This document shows positions 31,090-38,516 of a stretch of 39,456 nucleotides of DNA, piece after piece. The DNA is taken from the NCBI GenBank assembly GCA_025358125.1, contig JANYKS010000113.1, positions 1 through 39,456 of the forward strand, written 5' to 3'. Origin of the DNA: Actinomycetes bacterium (GTDB taxonomy: Bacteria; Actinomycetota; Acidimicrobiia; Acidimicrobiales; Ilumatobacteraceae). The notes under the pieces were generated by a model, which saw nothing but the letters and a program-made list of their open reading frames with translations, had not been told where the DNA came from and made no database searches. The stretch's first letter is position 1, and each line of letters starts with the position of its first letter. The position numbers and the translations under genes are program-made.

Positions 31090-32493
31090 TCAGCTCACCC
31101 GCTCGAAGGTGATCTGGCGCTTGACCGGGTCGGCTGCCACGAGCCGGACCCGCACTTCGTCGCCGGGCTCCACATGGCGGGCCGGAACACGGGCGACGAC
31201 CGCCGGGTCGCAAAGCTGGATCCGGGCGCCGCGGTCGTCGATGTCGGTGACGACCGCTGTGAACGTTCGGCCCTCCGCGCCATGGAGCACGACAGCTTCG
31301 GCGAGATCGATCACGGCTCGTTCGACTGTCGATGCGCGGGTCTCTGCCGCATCCATCTCTTTCGGCAGGCGGGTGAAGGCCTGCTGCACCGTCTCGGGTA
31401 CGGATGCACCGTTGGCAATCGCGAGCGCAGCCTCGATCACGTAGCGGTCGGCGAGTCGGCGCAGCGGCGCGGTGGTGTGGCAATAGGTCGCGGCCATCGC
31501 CGAATGCCACGGTGTGACTCCATCGGCGTACGCCGCGTAATCAGCTCCACCGGTTGCCCGGCGCACGGCGATCAAGAACGCGGCGTGCTTGGTGTTGTTC
31601 GGTTCCAGACTGCGCTGGAACGCGCGCAGATCCACGTTCGCCGGCCACTCCAGCGCGAGCGCCCTCGCGGTGAAGCGCAAGCGGTTGATACTGCGTTCGT
31701 CAGGATCGGCCATCACCCGGAACAGCCCGGTCCTCGCGGCGAGCAGCGCGCCGGCGACGGCCAGGTTGGTCGCCAATGACATCGCCGCATTGCTGTCCTC
31801 GTTCGCGAGTCGAGGCCGCAGCGCAAGGTGGTACCGGCCCTCGCCATCGGGCACGACCTCCTGCTCGGGGGTCTCGACCCGGCTCGCGCCGCGCCGCTCC
31901 TCGGCCGCGGTGAGGCGCGCTGCAAACTCGTCGAACCCGTCCGGCAGATCCGTGGCCGTTGCCGTCTCGTAGCCGAGTTTGGCGCGGCTGCGGATGATTG
32001 CCCGCTCGACACCGTCGAGATGTGCATCGCCGTCGGCGGTGACCCGCACGATGTAGACGACGGCTGGCCGGGGCCTCTCCGCCAGCAGGCTCGCCGCCGC
32101 TTCGGACAGACCCGGCGGATACAGCCCTGCCCTGCCGTCTGGCAGATAGATGGTGACGCCGCGCCGCCACGCCTCGGTGTCCAGCGCGTCTCCGGCGCGT
32201 ACGAACCACGCCACGTCGGCGATCGCGTAGCGCAGGAGCATGTCGCCACCGGCCGCGCGTTCGATCGCGAAAGCCTGATCGAGATCGGTGCTGCTGGTCG
32301 GATCGAGGGTCACGAACGCGAGCTCGGTCCGATCTACGTGCTCGCTGCCGAGCGGGCGACGGGCGGCTTCCTCGGCAGCGGCGAGCACCTCCACCGGGAA
32401 CGACGCCGGGATCCCGTTCTGGATCCGGATCTGGGCGAGTCCGGACGTGAAAACGTCGCCGACGTCAGTTGGCAGTACGACTGTCTTGGCCAT
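31090..32493 (-). CDS. RNB-domain ribonuclease (RNase II/R-like), short form
   Basis: A 467-residue 3'-5' exoribonuclease-type protein. The RNB active-site segment reads D-P-T-S-S-T-D-L-D-Q-A-F: three of the four metal-binding Asp positions are kept and the fourth is Gln, as I recall for many actinobacterial homologues. A D-V-A-W-F segment follows and a C-terminal S1-like domain covers about 410-467. The usual N-terminal cold-shock domains of RNase II/R are missing, so the protein is about 200-350 residues shorter than E. coli RNase II/R. ATG 32493 has GGAG 7 nt upstream; an adjacent ATG at 32496 is equally possible. It follows mreB by 59 bp in the same direction. Confidence 0.87.
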   Translation of the reverse strand: MAKTVVLPTDVGDVFTSGLAQIRIQNGIPASFPVEVLAAAEEAARRPLGSEHVDRTELAFVTLDPTSSTDLDQAFAIERAAGGDMLLRYAIADVAWFVRAGDALDTEAWRRGVTIYLPDGRAGLYPPGLSEAAASLLAERPRPAVVYIVRVTADGDAHLDGVERAIIRSRAKLGYETATATDLPDGFDEFAARLTAAEERRGASRVETPEQEVVPDGEGRYHLALRPRLANEDSNAAMSLATNLAVAGALLAARTGLFRVMADPDERSINRLRFTARALALEWPANVDLRAFQRSLEPNNTKHAAFLIAVRRATGGADYAAYADGVTPWHSAMAATYCHTTAPLRRLADRYVIEAALAIANGASVPETVQQAFTRLPKEMDAAETRASTVERAVIDLAEAVVLHGAEGRTFTAVVTDIDDRGARIQLCDPAVVARVPARHVEPGDEVRVRLVAADPVKRQITFERVS

Positions 32494-32552
32494 CATGTCG
32501 CTCCGAATACGGGGGTCGCTTGTCGAGAAGCCCTGGACAGAGGGCGAGCGGT

Positions 32553-33557
32553 CTACCGCCGTGCACCCATGAACATTCCTTTGAGCGCCTCGTAGTGCTC
32601 GATGCAATGCCCGGCTCCGAGCACTACGGCTTCGAGCGGCATCGACGACATCCGCACCGGCACCTTGGTCTCACGCTCTATCCGCTGGGCGAGACCACGC
32701 AGCAGACCGCCACCACCGACGAGGTACATGCCGCGCACGAGGAAGTCCTGGGCGAGTTCGGGCGGGGCCTTGGCGAGGCACCGCACCACGGAGGCGACGA
32801 TGCTCGAGACCACATCGTCGATCGCGAACCGAATCTCCTCCGGCGCGAGCAGCACCGTCTTGGGCAGACCGCTCATCAGGTCGCGGCCGCGGACTTCGGC
32901 TTCGTTCTCGTCGCCGATCGGGTCGGCCGAGCCGATGGCCACCTTGATCTCTTCAGCGGTACGTTCACCGATGGCGATGCCGTGCTCGCGTCGCACATAG
33001 TTCTGGATCGCAGCATCGATATCGAAGCTGCCGACGCGTACCGCCTCGAGCGCAACGACACCGCCGAGGCTGATTACCGCAGTTTCGCTCGTGCCGCCGC
33101 CGACGTCGATCACCATGTTGCCGACCGGTTCATCGATCGGGAGGTCGGCCCCGATGGCCGCTGCCATCGGCTGTTCGATCAATTGGGCGTCGGCGGCGCC
33201 GGCGCGGCGGGCCGCGTCGGTGACGGCGCGGCGTTCGACCTCCGTGATCGCCGACGGCACGCAGATGACCACCTTCGGGCGCGTGAAGCGACTGACCCCG
33301 ACGCGCTGGAGCAGCAGCCTGATCATCCGCTCGGTGATCTCGAAGTCGGTGATCGCGCCACCGCGCAGGGGGCGGACAGCGACGATGTAACCGGGAGTCC
33401 GCCCGATCATCTGCCACGCCTCGCGGCCTGTGGCCAACACCTCGCCGGTCTGGCGGTTGAGGGCGATGACCGACGGCTCGTTGAGCACGATGCCGCGTCC
33501 CTTCATGTAGACGAGCGTGTTGGCGGTGCCGAGATCGATCGCGAGGTCGCGGGCCAT
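32553..33557 (-). CDS. mreB: Rod-shape-determining protein MreB
   Basis: A 334-residue bacterial actin that polymerises under the membrane and guides lateral wall synthesis. Phosphate-1 motif A-I-D-L-G-T-A-N-T (6-14), the E-Q-P-M-A-A-A-I-G segment, the D-V-G-G-G-T-S-E phosphate-2 motif and the C-terminal L-V-G-G-G-G-L-L-R-G adenosine motif are all present. Length is typical. The start is 5 bp after the stop of the small membrane protein gene. The usual partners mreC and mreD are not adjacent, unlike the common mreBCD order. The surrounding operon (moaE upstream, RNB ribonuclease downstream) is unusual. Confidence 0.95.
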   Translation of the reverse strand: MARDLAIDLGTANTLVYMKGRGIVLNEPSVIALNRQTGEVLATGREAWQMIGRTPGYIVAVRPLRGGAITDFEITERMIRLLLQRVGVSRFTRPKVVICVPSAITEVERRAVTDAARRAGAADAQLIEQPMAAAIGADLPIDEPVGNMVIDVGGGTSETAVISLGGVVALEAVRVGSFDIDAAIQNYVRREHGIAIGERTAEEIKVAIGSADPIGDENEAEVRGRDLMSGLPKTVLLAPEEIRFAIDDVVSSIVASVVRCLAKAPPELAQDFLVRGMYLVGGGGLLRGLAQRIERETKVPVRMSSMPLEAVVLGAGHCIEHYEALKGMFMGARR

Positions 33558-33562
33558 GAGGC

Positions 33563-33757
33563 CTATTTGCCCTTGCCGGAGTCGCGTGCGTTCTGGACGC
33601 GGTCGATGACCTCTCGCCGCGCGGCCGGCGACAGCGCGTCGATATGGCGGCGGAAAGACGCGACGCCATCCTCGGGTTGGCGGCTGCGCTTGAAAAGGAT
33701 CAACCCGAGCGCGAGCACGAAGACGGCAACGACGATGAGCACGATGGCGAGGGTCAT
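33563..33757 (-). CDS. Small single-pass membrane protein (64 aa)
   Basis: A 64-residue protein with one N-terminal membrane helix (about 3-22, rich in Ile, Val, Leu, Ala), a basic K-R-S-R stop-transfer and a charged C-terminal tail (helical, L-S-P-A-A-R-R-E-V-I). ATG 33757 overlaps the moaE stop as ATGA, and mreB follows after 5 bp, so it is firmly in an operon and probably translated with both. The function is unknown; the tail is likely cytoplasmic. The position directly before mreB suggests, without proof, a link to MreB or the envelope. Confidence 0.8.
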   Translation of the reverse strand: MTLAIVLIVVAVFVLALGLILFKRSRQPEDGVASFRRHIDALSPAARREVIDRVQNARDSGKGK

Positions 33758-34245
33758 TCGCCGGCCCAGCCCGCGGTGGTGACCGACGACGCCGACGTCA
33801 GCGATTGGGCGCCGGTGCCCCAGTCGGATCCGCCGTCCCAGACCTCGTGCTTCCAGATCGGCACCGTCGCCTTGAGCGCATCGATCGCGAATCGTCCGGC
33901 CTCGAATGCCTCCGGGCGATGTGGCGACGAAACGACGACGATCACCGAGCTCTCACCGAGTTCGAGCCGACCCGTGCGATGCAACAAGACGATGCGGCCC
34001 GTTTCCGGCCAGCGCACCCGGATCTCCGCCGCGATGTCGGCCATCTTCGGTGTTGCCTGTTCTTGGTAGGCCTCGTAGGTGAGGTACTGAACTCCGCGTC
34101 GGCCTTCGGCATGATTGCGCACGGTACCGGAGAACAACACCACGGCGCCGCAATCCGCCAGGACCGCCCACTCGTAGGCGTCGGCAATCGGCATGATCTC
34201 CGCGCTGATGCCCACCCAAGTGTCGCCGTCATGTGGTGCATGCAT
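33754..34245 (-). CDS. moaE: Molybdopterin synthase catalytic subunit
   Basis: A 163-residue MoaE. The large subunit of molybdopterin synthase converts precursor Z (cPMP) to molybdopterin with sulphur from MoaD. The family motif F-S-G-T-V-R-N-H is present, followed by L-T-Y-E-A-Y, S-S-P-H-R-P-E-A-F and the C-terminal P-I-W-K-H-E with the active-site Lys. MoaD is not adjacent. ATG 34245 is preferred over GTG/ATG further upstream since TACGAT lies 7 nt before it and the conserved core begins within 12 residues. The gene leads a minus-strand operon with the small membrane protein, mreB and the RNB ribonuclease, which has no obvious link to molybdenum. Confidence 0.93.
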   Translation of the reverse strand: MHAPHDGDTWVGISAEIMPIADAYEWAVLADCGAVVLFSGTVRNHAEGRRGVQYLTYEAYQEQATPKMADIAAEIRVRWPETGRIVLLHRTGRLELGESSVIVVVSSPHRPEAFEAGRFAIDALKATVPIWKHEVWDGGSDWGTGAQSLTSASSVTTAGWAGE

Positions 34246-34252
34246 CACGCGT

Positions 34253-34258
34253 ATCGTA
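34253..34258 (-). promoter_or_regulatory. Putative -10 element of the moaE-mreB operon (leaderless)
   Basis: On the minus strand TACGAT ends 7 nt before ATG 34245. Confidence 0.5.
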
Positions 34259-34370
34259 GCCGTGAGCGGCCCATTCCCCATACGGAGTCCCCGGCGTGCC
34301 AGTATCGGGGACAAATACGATTCCCGCGCGACGCCCGCAGCCGACGATCCTTTACTACCATCTCCTCTTC

Positions 34371-35558
34371 GTGGAGCGAGGTGATTGGGAGGACGACCCG
34401 AATGATCAGCGCGCACCGCTGCCCGTCCATGAGCGCAGCTGGCGCCACCCTTCCGAGATCGGCGCGACGCACTGGATCCGCACCGAGCCGCCCCTCGTCG
34501 TCGGGAGAGGGCTCGGCGTTGCCACCGGCACTGTCGGTGCGGTTCTCGCGATCGGGCTGCTGTGGCTGATGATCCCCCACCAGTCGCACGGAGAGGTCGC
34601 CGCCGAGGTCAGCTCGATGCCGGTGCGGACGGCGGTGCGGACAGCGGCCGAGACTCTCGCAGCGCGTGCGACGAACGTACCGTCACCGACGGCGGCGCCG
34701 CTCGTGACGCAGCCGTCGGCTCCCGCAACGACAGCCGTGCCCTCCCCGACCACGACCGTGCGGGCTGGGGTTGCGTCGACCACGGTCGTGCTGTCGACGG
34801 AGACCTTCACCGCGACCCAGCCCGCGTTGGCCGTCGCGCTTGCACCAGGGCACTTCGTGGTGACGACCGCCGCTGCTGTCGCGGGCCGGACCGTGCTCGA
34901 CGTTCACCTCTCCACGGGCGATGTCGTCGCCGGCACGGTTGTGTTGGTCGACGCAACGTCGGGCATCGCAGTGGTGTCGCTCGCGACGAATGTCGCCGGA
35001 TCTGCGCTCGAGCCGAGCAACACCCCGGTGCCCAACGCCGCTGCGATCGTGATGACACCCGAGCCGACCCGGGTCGGCATTTGGGCCGACGAGACGGGTA
35101 CTCAGATCGGCTACAACCCCGATTGGGTTCCGGTTGAGGGTTCGCTCGTTCTCGATGGCGACGGCCGGCTGATGGGGATGTGCACGATGACGGCGACGGG
35201 TGCCCATCTCGTGGGTGTGTCGTCGATGATCGAGGCCGTGAACACCGCCGCATCGAACGAGGCCGCTGCAACGACCGCTCCAGCCTGGCTCGGCATCGAT
35301 GCCGAGGTCGGCGCGAACGCCGGCATCACCGTGGTCTACGTGTTCCTGAGTGGCCCGGCCGGTCGTGCCGGAATCCAGTCGGGCGACGTCATTCGCGCGG
35401 TGGACGGCGTCGCCATCGCCGGCCTCGACGCACTGCGGGCCGGGATCTCCAGTCGTGCCGTTGGCGAACAGGTCGTGCTGTCGGTGGTCAAGGCCGGGAC
35501 GACGGATCCCGTCGATGTCACGGTCTCGCTGACGGCCCGGCAACGTGGGTCGCTGTGA
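34371..35558 (+). CDS. Pseudo-HtrA: inactive trypsin-like fold plus PDZ domain, membrane-anchored
   Basis: A 395-residue protein in the HtrA layout: cytoplasmic N-terminus with E-R-S-W-R-H-P-S-E-I-G, one membrane helix (about 44-68), a Thr/Ala/Pro-rich linker, a trypsin-like domain (about 145-295) and a C-terminal PDZ domain (about 300-390, with G-P-A-G-R-A-G-I-Q-S-G-D-V-I). In the protease domain all three catalytic positions appear lost: the T-N-x-H-V-V motif is T-T-A-A-A-V, the T-D-L-A-V Asp is Gly in S-G-I-A-V, and G-N-S-G-G-P-L is P-V-E-G-S-L. A binding or sensing role is more likely than cleavage. GTG 34371 is chosen because TACCAT (34356-34361) lies 9 nt before it and the conserved motif starts soon after. 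Confidence 0.8.
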   Translation: MERGDWEDDPNDQRAPLPVHERSWRHPSEIGATHWIRTEPPLVVGRGLGVATGTVGAVLAIGLLWLMIPHQSHGEVAAEVSSMPVRTAVRTAAETLAARATNVPSPTAAPLVTQPSAPATTAVPSPTTTVRAGVASTTVVLSTETFTATQPALAVALAPGHFVVTTAAAVAGRTVLDVHLSTGDVVAGTVVLVDATSGIAVVSLATNVAGSALEPSNTPVPNAAAIVMTPEPTRVGIWADETGTQIGYNPDWVPVEGSLVLDGDGRLMGMCTMTATGAHLVGVSSMIEAVNTAASNEAAATTAPAWLGIDAEVGANAGITVVYVFLSGPAGRAGIQSGDVIRAVDGVAIAGLDALRAGISSRAVGEQVVLSVVKAGTTDPVDVTVSLTARQRGSL

Positions 35559-35568
35559 ACCTGGCGCA

Positions 35569-36588
35569 CTACCGGGTCAACCGTCGGCGGCGGGCATACC
35601 GGATGAGAGCGACGATCAGCCCGATCAGCCCGCCAGTGGCGGCAACCATTCCCCCGAGCGCGAGCTCCTGTTTGCGCTTCGGCGTGACCATCGTCCACCA
35701 TTTGGCCTCCGTCCCCTCGACGTAGGCCTGCTCGTTGGTGATCGTCGGTCGCCATCCGACGGCCTTGAGGCGATCGTTGGCCACCAGCCACGGGGAGTGG
35801 GTGTAGCTACGCAGGCCTGGCGGAATCGGCCCTCGCTGGAACCGCCAGCGGATCCGGGCAACGACCTCGGCGAGACGGTCCGGCAGCTTGATCTTGGGGG
35901 TCGAACCGGCAAGGGCACGAACGCGGTCGCCCGCCACCCAACCGTCGGGCGCGACGTTGAACACGCCATCGAGGCGCCGCTCGGCCGCGATGATCACAGC
36001 CGACGCGAGATCGTCGAGGTGCAGGAACTGAGCCCCCGGATCATCCTGGCCGGACCGCTGCCCCATCCCGGCGGCAAGCGCGCGGGCAAGGCTCGAAGAA
36101 CCGTCGGCAGCCATCGCGACCACCGGGCGGAGCACCGTTGCGGTGCGACCCGGAGCGCTCGTACGCCAGTCGTCGACCATCTGCTCGACGGATGCGAGTT
36201 GGCGGGCGAACACGAAATCGAGATCGGGACGCAGCGCTGCGTCCTCGGTCAGCGGAACCGGATTGTTGGCCCACGCGCCGTACACCATCGCCGACGACAC
36301 GAGCACGAGGTGCTCGACACCTTTGTTCTCGGCCAGCTCCAACAACGCTGCGGCGCCCAATGTGGCGCTCTCGCGGCGACGAGCCCGGGTGTCGTGATCG
36401 CCCGCAGCGAGGTGCACTGCGATGTCGACATGGTCGACTTCAGGCGCCGATCCCTCTTCACCGGCGCGATTGGTCGTTCGCAGCACTGCGGTTGCGGGAA
36501 CGATCTCGAAGCCCGGAGTGCGGCCGAGCCGAGAGACCACACGCCCACCCAGGCTGCTCTGCGAACCCGTCACCAGCACCGTCGTCAT
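35569..36588 (-). CDS. NAD(P)-dependent epimerase/dehydratase-like SDR protein with C-terminal membrane helix
   Basis: A 339-residue extended SDR. The N-terminal Rossmann motif is atypical (V-T-G-S-Q-S-S-L-G-G-R-V where T-G-x-x-G-x-x-G is expected). V-H-L-A-A-G, S-S-A-M-V-Y-G-A (Y as catalytic candidate; the usual Y-x3-K is not clear because A-R-Q-L-A follows later) and L-R-P-V-V are seen. A hydrophobic segment near 308-330 (L-G-G-M-V-A-A-T-G-G-L-I-G-L-I) followed by a basic tail suggests membrane anchoring. The substrate is unknown. ATG 36588 has TAACGT seven bases upstream; the longer frame upstream overlaps the divergent gene and is rejected. Confidence 0.8.
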   Translation of the reverse strand: MTTVLVTGSQSSLGGRVVSRLGRTPGFEIVPATAVLRTTNRAGEEGSAPEVDHVDIAVHLAAGDHDTRARRRESATLGAAALLELAENKGVEHLVLVSSAMVYGAWANNPVPLTEDAALRPDLDFVFARQLASVEQMVDDWRTSAPGRTATVLRPVVAMAADGSSSLARALAAGMGQRSGQDDPGAQFLHLDDLASAVIIAAERRLDGVFNVAPDGWVAGDRVRALAGSTPKIKLPDRLAEVVARIRWRFQRGPIPPGLRSYTHSPWLVANDRLKAVGWRPTITNEQAYVEGTEAKWWTMVTPKRKQELALGGMVAATGGLIGLIVALIRYARRRRLTR

Positions 36589-36595
36589 GTGACCG

Positions 36596-36601
36596 ACGTT
36601 A
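36596..36601 (-). promoter_or_regulatory. Putative -10 element of the SDR gene (leaderless)
   Basis: On the minus strand TAACGT ends 7 nt before ATG 36588. It lies in a 42-bp gap shared with the oppositely oriented gene. Confidence 0.45.
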
Positions 36602-36617
36602 ACCGGTCGAATCGCCG

Positions 36618-36623
36618 TAGCAT
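36618..36623 (+). promoter_or_regulatory. Putative -10 element of the metalloprotease-like gene (leaderless)
   Basis: TAGCAT ends 7 nt before ATG 36631. Its expected -35 region coincides with the -10 of the divergent SDR gene. Confidence 0.45.
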
Positions 36624-36630
36624 CCTCGTC

Positions 36631-37866
36631 ATGACCGCGGGCGACCCCGCCGACAATCCCTTCGGGGACATACCGATGTTCGGCGATCTGGCGCGTGCCC
36701 TGTCCGGCCAAGGCCCGCTCAACTGGGATGCGGCCCGCCAGTTCGCCCAACTCTCCGCGACCGAAGGCGCGACCGAAGCGAACGTCGATCCCTCGACCCG
36801 GTTCGCGCTGGCCGAGCTCGCCCGAATCGTCGAACCGCACGTGCTCGACATCACCGGCCGCGACGTCAGCGGCTACGAGGTCACGACCACGACTCCCGGC
36901 GCGTGGTCCCAACAGACTCTCGAGGCCTACCGGCCGTTGTTCACCGAACTCGCCGTGTCACTCGGCAAGAAGCCCGCCGCGCGCGACGACGAAGTGACGT
37001 CGGATCCGATGATGGCGATGATGGCAGGGCTCAGCCAGATGATGGCCCCAGCGATGCTCGGCATGGCCATCGGCTCGATGATCGGGCGGCTCGGCAAGCG
37101 TGCCTTCGGCCAGTACGACCTGCCGATTCCACGCGCGGACGTCAATCAGGTATGGCTCATCCCGGGCACCATCGACGCGTTCGCGAACGACTGGAGCCTG
37201 CCCCGCGACTCGATGCGACTCTGGGTTCTGGTCCACGAACTCACCACCCATGCGGTGTTCTCCGTCACCCACATCCGCGAAGGTCTCAGCGATCTCGTCC
37301 GGGCCCACGTGGGTGCGTTCGCGCCCGATCCATCAGCCGTCGCTGAAAAGTTGGGCTCGCTCGATATCGAGGGCGACGACCCGATGCAGGCTTTGCAGCG
37401 CACGCTGGGCGATCCTGAAATCCTGCTCGGCGCCGTGCGCAGCCCTGCCCAGGAGGCAATGCAACCGCAACTCGATGCAGCGATCGCCGCCGTCATCGGC
37501 TATGTCGACTACGTGGTCGACAAGGTTGCCACCCGCCTCATCGGCGGCGACGCGCAGCGCATCAGCGAGGCGGTTCGCCGCCGACGGATCGAGACCTCAC
37601 CCGACGACATCTTCGTCGAGCGGCTGCTCGGCCTGCACCTCACCCGCCAACAGGTGGAGCGGGGCCGGGGCTTCATCACCGGGGTCGACCAGCGCGGTGG
37701 CACCGGCTCCGTCAATCAACTGCTCGACAAACCCGGTTCGCTACCGACGCCGGCCGAGCTCGAGGCACCCGGCCTCTGGCTGGCGCGGCTCGAACTTGCG
37801 CTCGGCCCGCCACCCCCTCACGCAGATTCTGCGGACCAACCACCGACGGACACACCGACCGGCTGA
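36631..37866 (+). CDS. Zinc-metalloprotease-like protein (DUF2342 type) with altered HExxH motif
   Basis: A 411-residue soluble protein of the actinobacterial putative hydrolase family often called zinc-dependent metalloprotease or F420-associated (TIGR03624/DUF2342). Landmarks: an N-terminal N-P-F-G-D-I-P-M-F-G-D-L, a Met/Gly-rich stretch at 126-150 (M-M-A-M-M-A-G-L-S-Q-M-M), then V-H-E-L-T-T-H-A-V-F at 201-210, and a C-terminal F-V-E-R-L-L-G-L segment. A zincin would show H-E-x-x-H; here the residues are H202, E203, L204, T205, T206, H207, so the second His is shifted by one. Catalysis is therefore doubtful. ATG 36631 follows TAGCAT by 7 nt; the long frame upstream is rejected as antisense to the SDR gene. 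Confidence 0.8.
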   Translation: MTAGDPADNPFGDIPMFGDLARALSGQGPLNWDAARQFAQLSATEGATEANVDPSTRFALAELARIVEPHVLDITGRDVSGYEVTTTTPGAWSQQTLEAYRPLFTELAVSLGKKPAARDDEVTSDPMMAMMAGLSQMMAPAMLGMAIGSMIGRLGKRAFGQYDLPIPRADVNQVWLIPGTIDAFANDWSLPRDSMRLWVLVHELTTHAVFSVTHIREGLSDLVRAHVGAFAPDPSAVAEKLGSLDIEGDDPMQALQRTLGDPEILLGAVRSPAQEAMQPQLDAAIAAVIGYVDYVVDKVATRLIGGDAQRISEAVRRRRIETSPDDIFVERLLGLHLTRQQVERGRGFITGVDQRGGTGSVNQLLDKPGSLPTPAELEAPGLWLARLELALGPPPPHADSADQPPTDTPTG

Positions 37867-37886
37867 CTCACTCTCGATCTGTTCGG

Positions 37887-37914
37887 CGGCGTGAGCGCCA
37901 GCTACAGCACGCCG
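37887..37914. terminator. Inverted repeat at the 3' ends of convergent genes
   Basis: CGGCGTG (37887-37893) and CACGCCG (37908-37914) are complementary, with a 14-nt loop containing the stop codon of the minus-strand HD gene. A terminator role is possible but weak. Confidence 0.25.
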
Positions 37915-38516
37915 GACGGCGTGCGGGCGAAGATCTCGCGCACCATCGGTTCGAAATGTTCCAACGGCTCGTGGTCGTAGGCGGGATCGAAGCAGTTCTG
38001 ATCCCACTCGGCGCAGAAGCGAACGCACGCGTCGTAGTACGGATGGTCCCGAAACGCATCCCGTTCGTTGCGGTCCCGGCCGTAGTACTGGAACCAGTAG
38101 TAGCCCTGGAACAGGCCGTGGTGATGGACCACCCACCAATTCTGCTCGCTGACGTACGGGCGCAGGAGGGCCGCCCCGACCTGGGAGTGGTTGGCCGTTC
38201 CGATCACATCGCCGATGTCGTGCAGCAGCGCGCAGACGATGGTCTCGGTGTCGGCGCCGTCGCGTTCGGCGCGGGTTGCCGATTGGAGCACATGATCGAG
38301 TCGTGAGATCTTGTACGGCGAAGGACCTTCCATCTCGCGGAGCCAGCCGAGCACCCTGTCGGCCTGGGTGTCGATCTGGTGTTGCTCGTGGGCGAAGACA
38401 AGTTTGTAGTCGGCTGCGGTGCCATGCTCCATCGCGGTGAAGTCGACGACGTCGTCGATGCGTGCATCGATGCGTGCGTCGATGCGTGCGCGGCTGCCCG
38501 TGTCGATCTCGGTCAT
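37902..38516 (-). CDS. HD-domain mixed-valence oxygenase-like protein (PhnZ/TmpB type)
   Basis: A 204-residue HD-domain protein. R-L-D-H-V-L-Q-S-A-T-R-A provides the first metal His, L-L-H-D-I-G-D the HD pair, N-H-S and H-H-H-G-L-F-Q-G-Y-Y-W-F further metal and substrate residues, and W-D-Q-x-C-F-D-P the C-terminal motif. This set is that of PhnZ/TmpB-like di-iron oxygenases, which cleave the C-P bond of a hydroxylated phosphonate. Strong support is the neighbour: its ATG overlaps the stop of a TauD/gamma-butyrobetaine-hydroxylase-like gene, as in phnYZ and tmpAB. The N-terminus has three R-I-D-A repeats from a 12-bp tandem repeat. TmpB-like activity is a strong guess, not shown. Confidence 0.8.
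   Translation of the reverse strand: MTEIDTGSRARIDARIDARIDDVVDFTAMEHGTAADYKLVFAHEQHQIDTQADRVLGWLREMEGPSPYKISRLDHVLQSATRAERDGADTETIVCALLHDIGDVIGTANHSQVGAALLRPYVSEQNWWVVHHHGLFQGYYWFQYYGRDRNERDAFRDHPYYDACVRFCAEWDQNCFDPAYDHEPLEHFEPMVREIFARTPSGVL
38455..38490 (-). repeat. 12-bp tandem repeat in the HD-domain gene
   Basis: Three units (38455-38466, 38467-38478, 38479-38490) encode R-I-D-A repeats near the N-terminus, ahead of the conserved domain. Confidence 0.85.

Noticed and set aside
35545..36630. N-terminal extension of the metalloprotease-like frame
   Set aside because: Antisense to the SDR gene; the conserved protein begins at ATG 36631 with a promoter-like hexamer.
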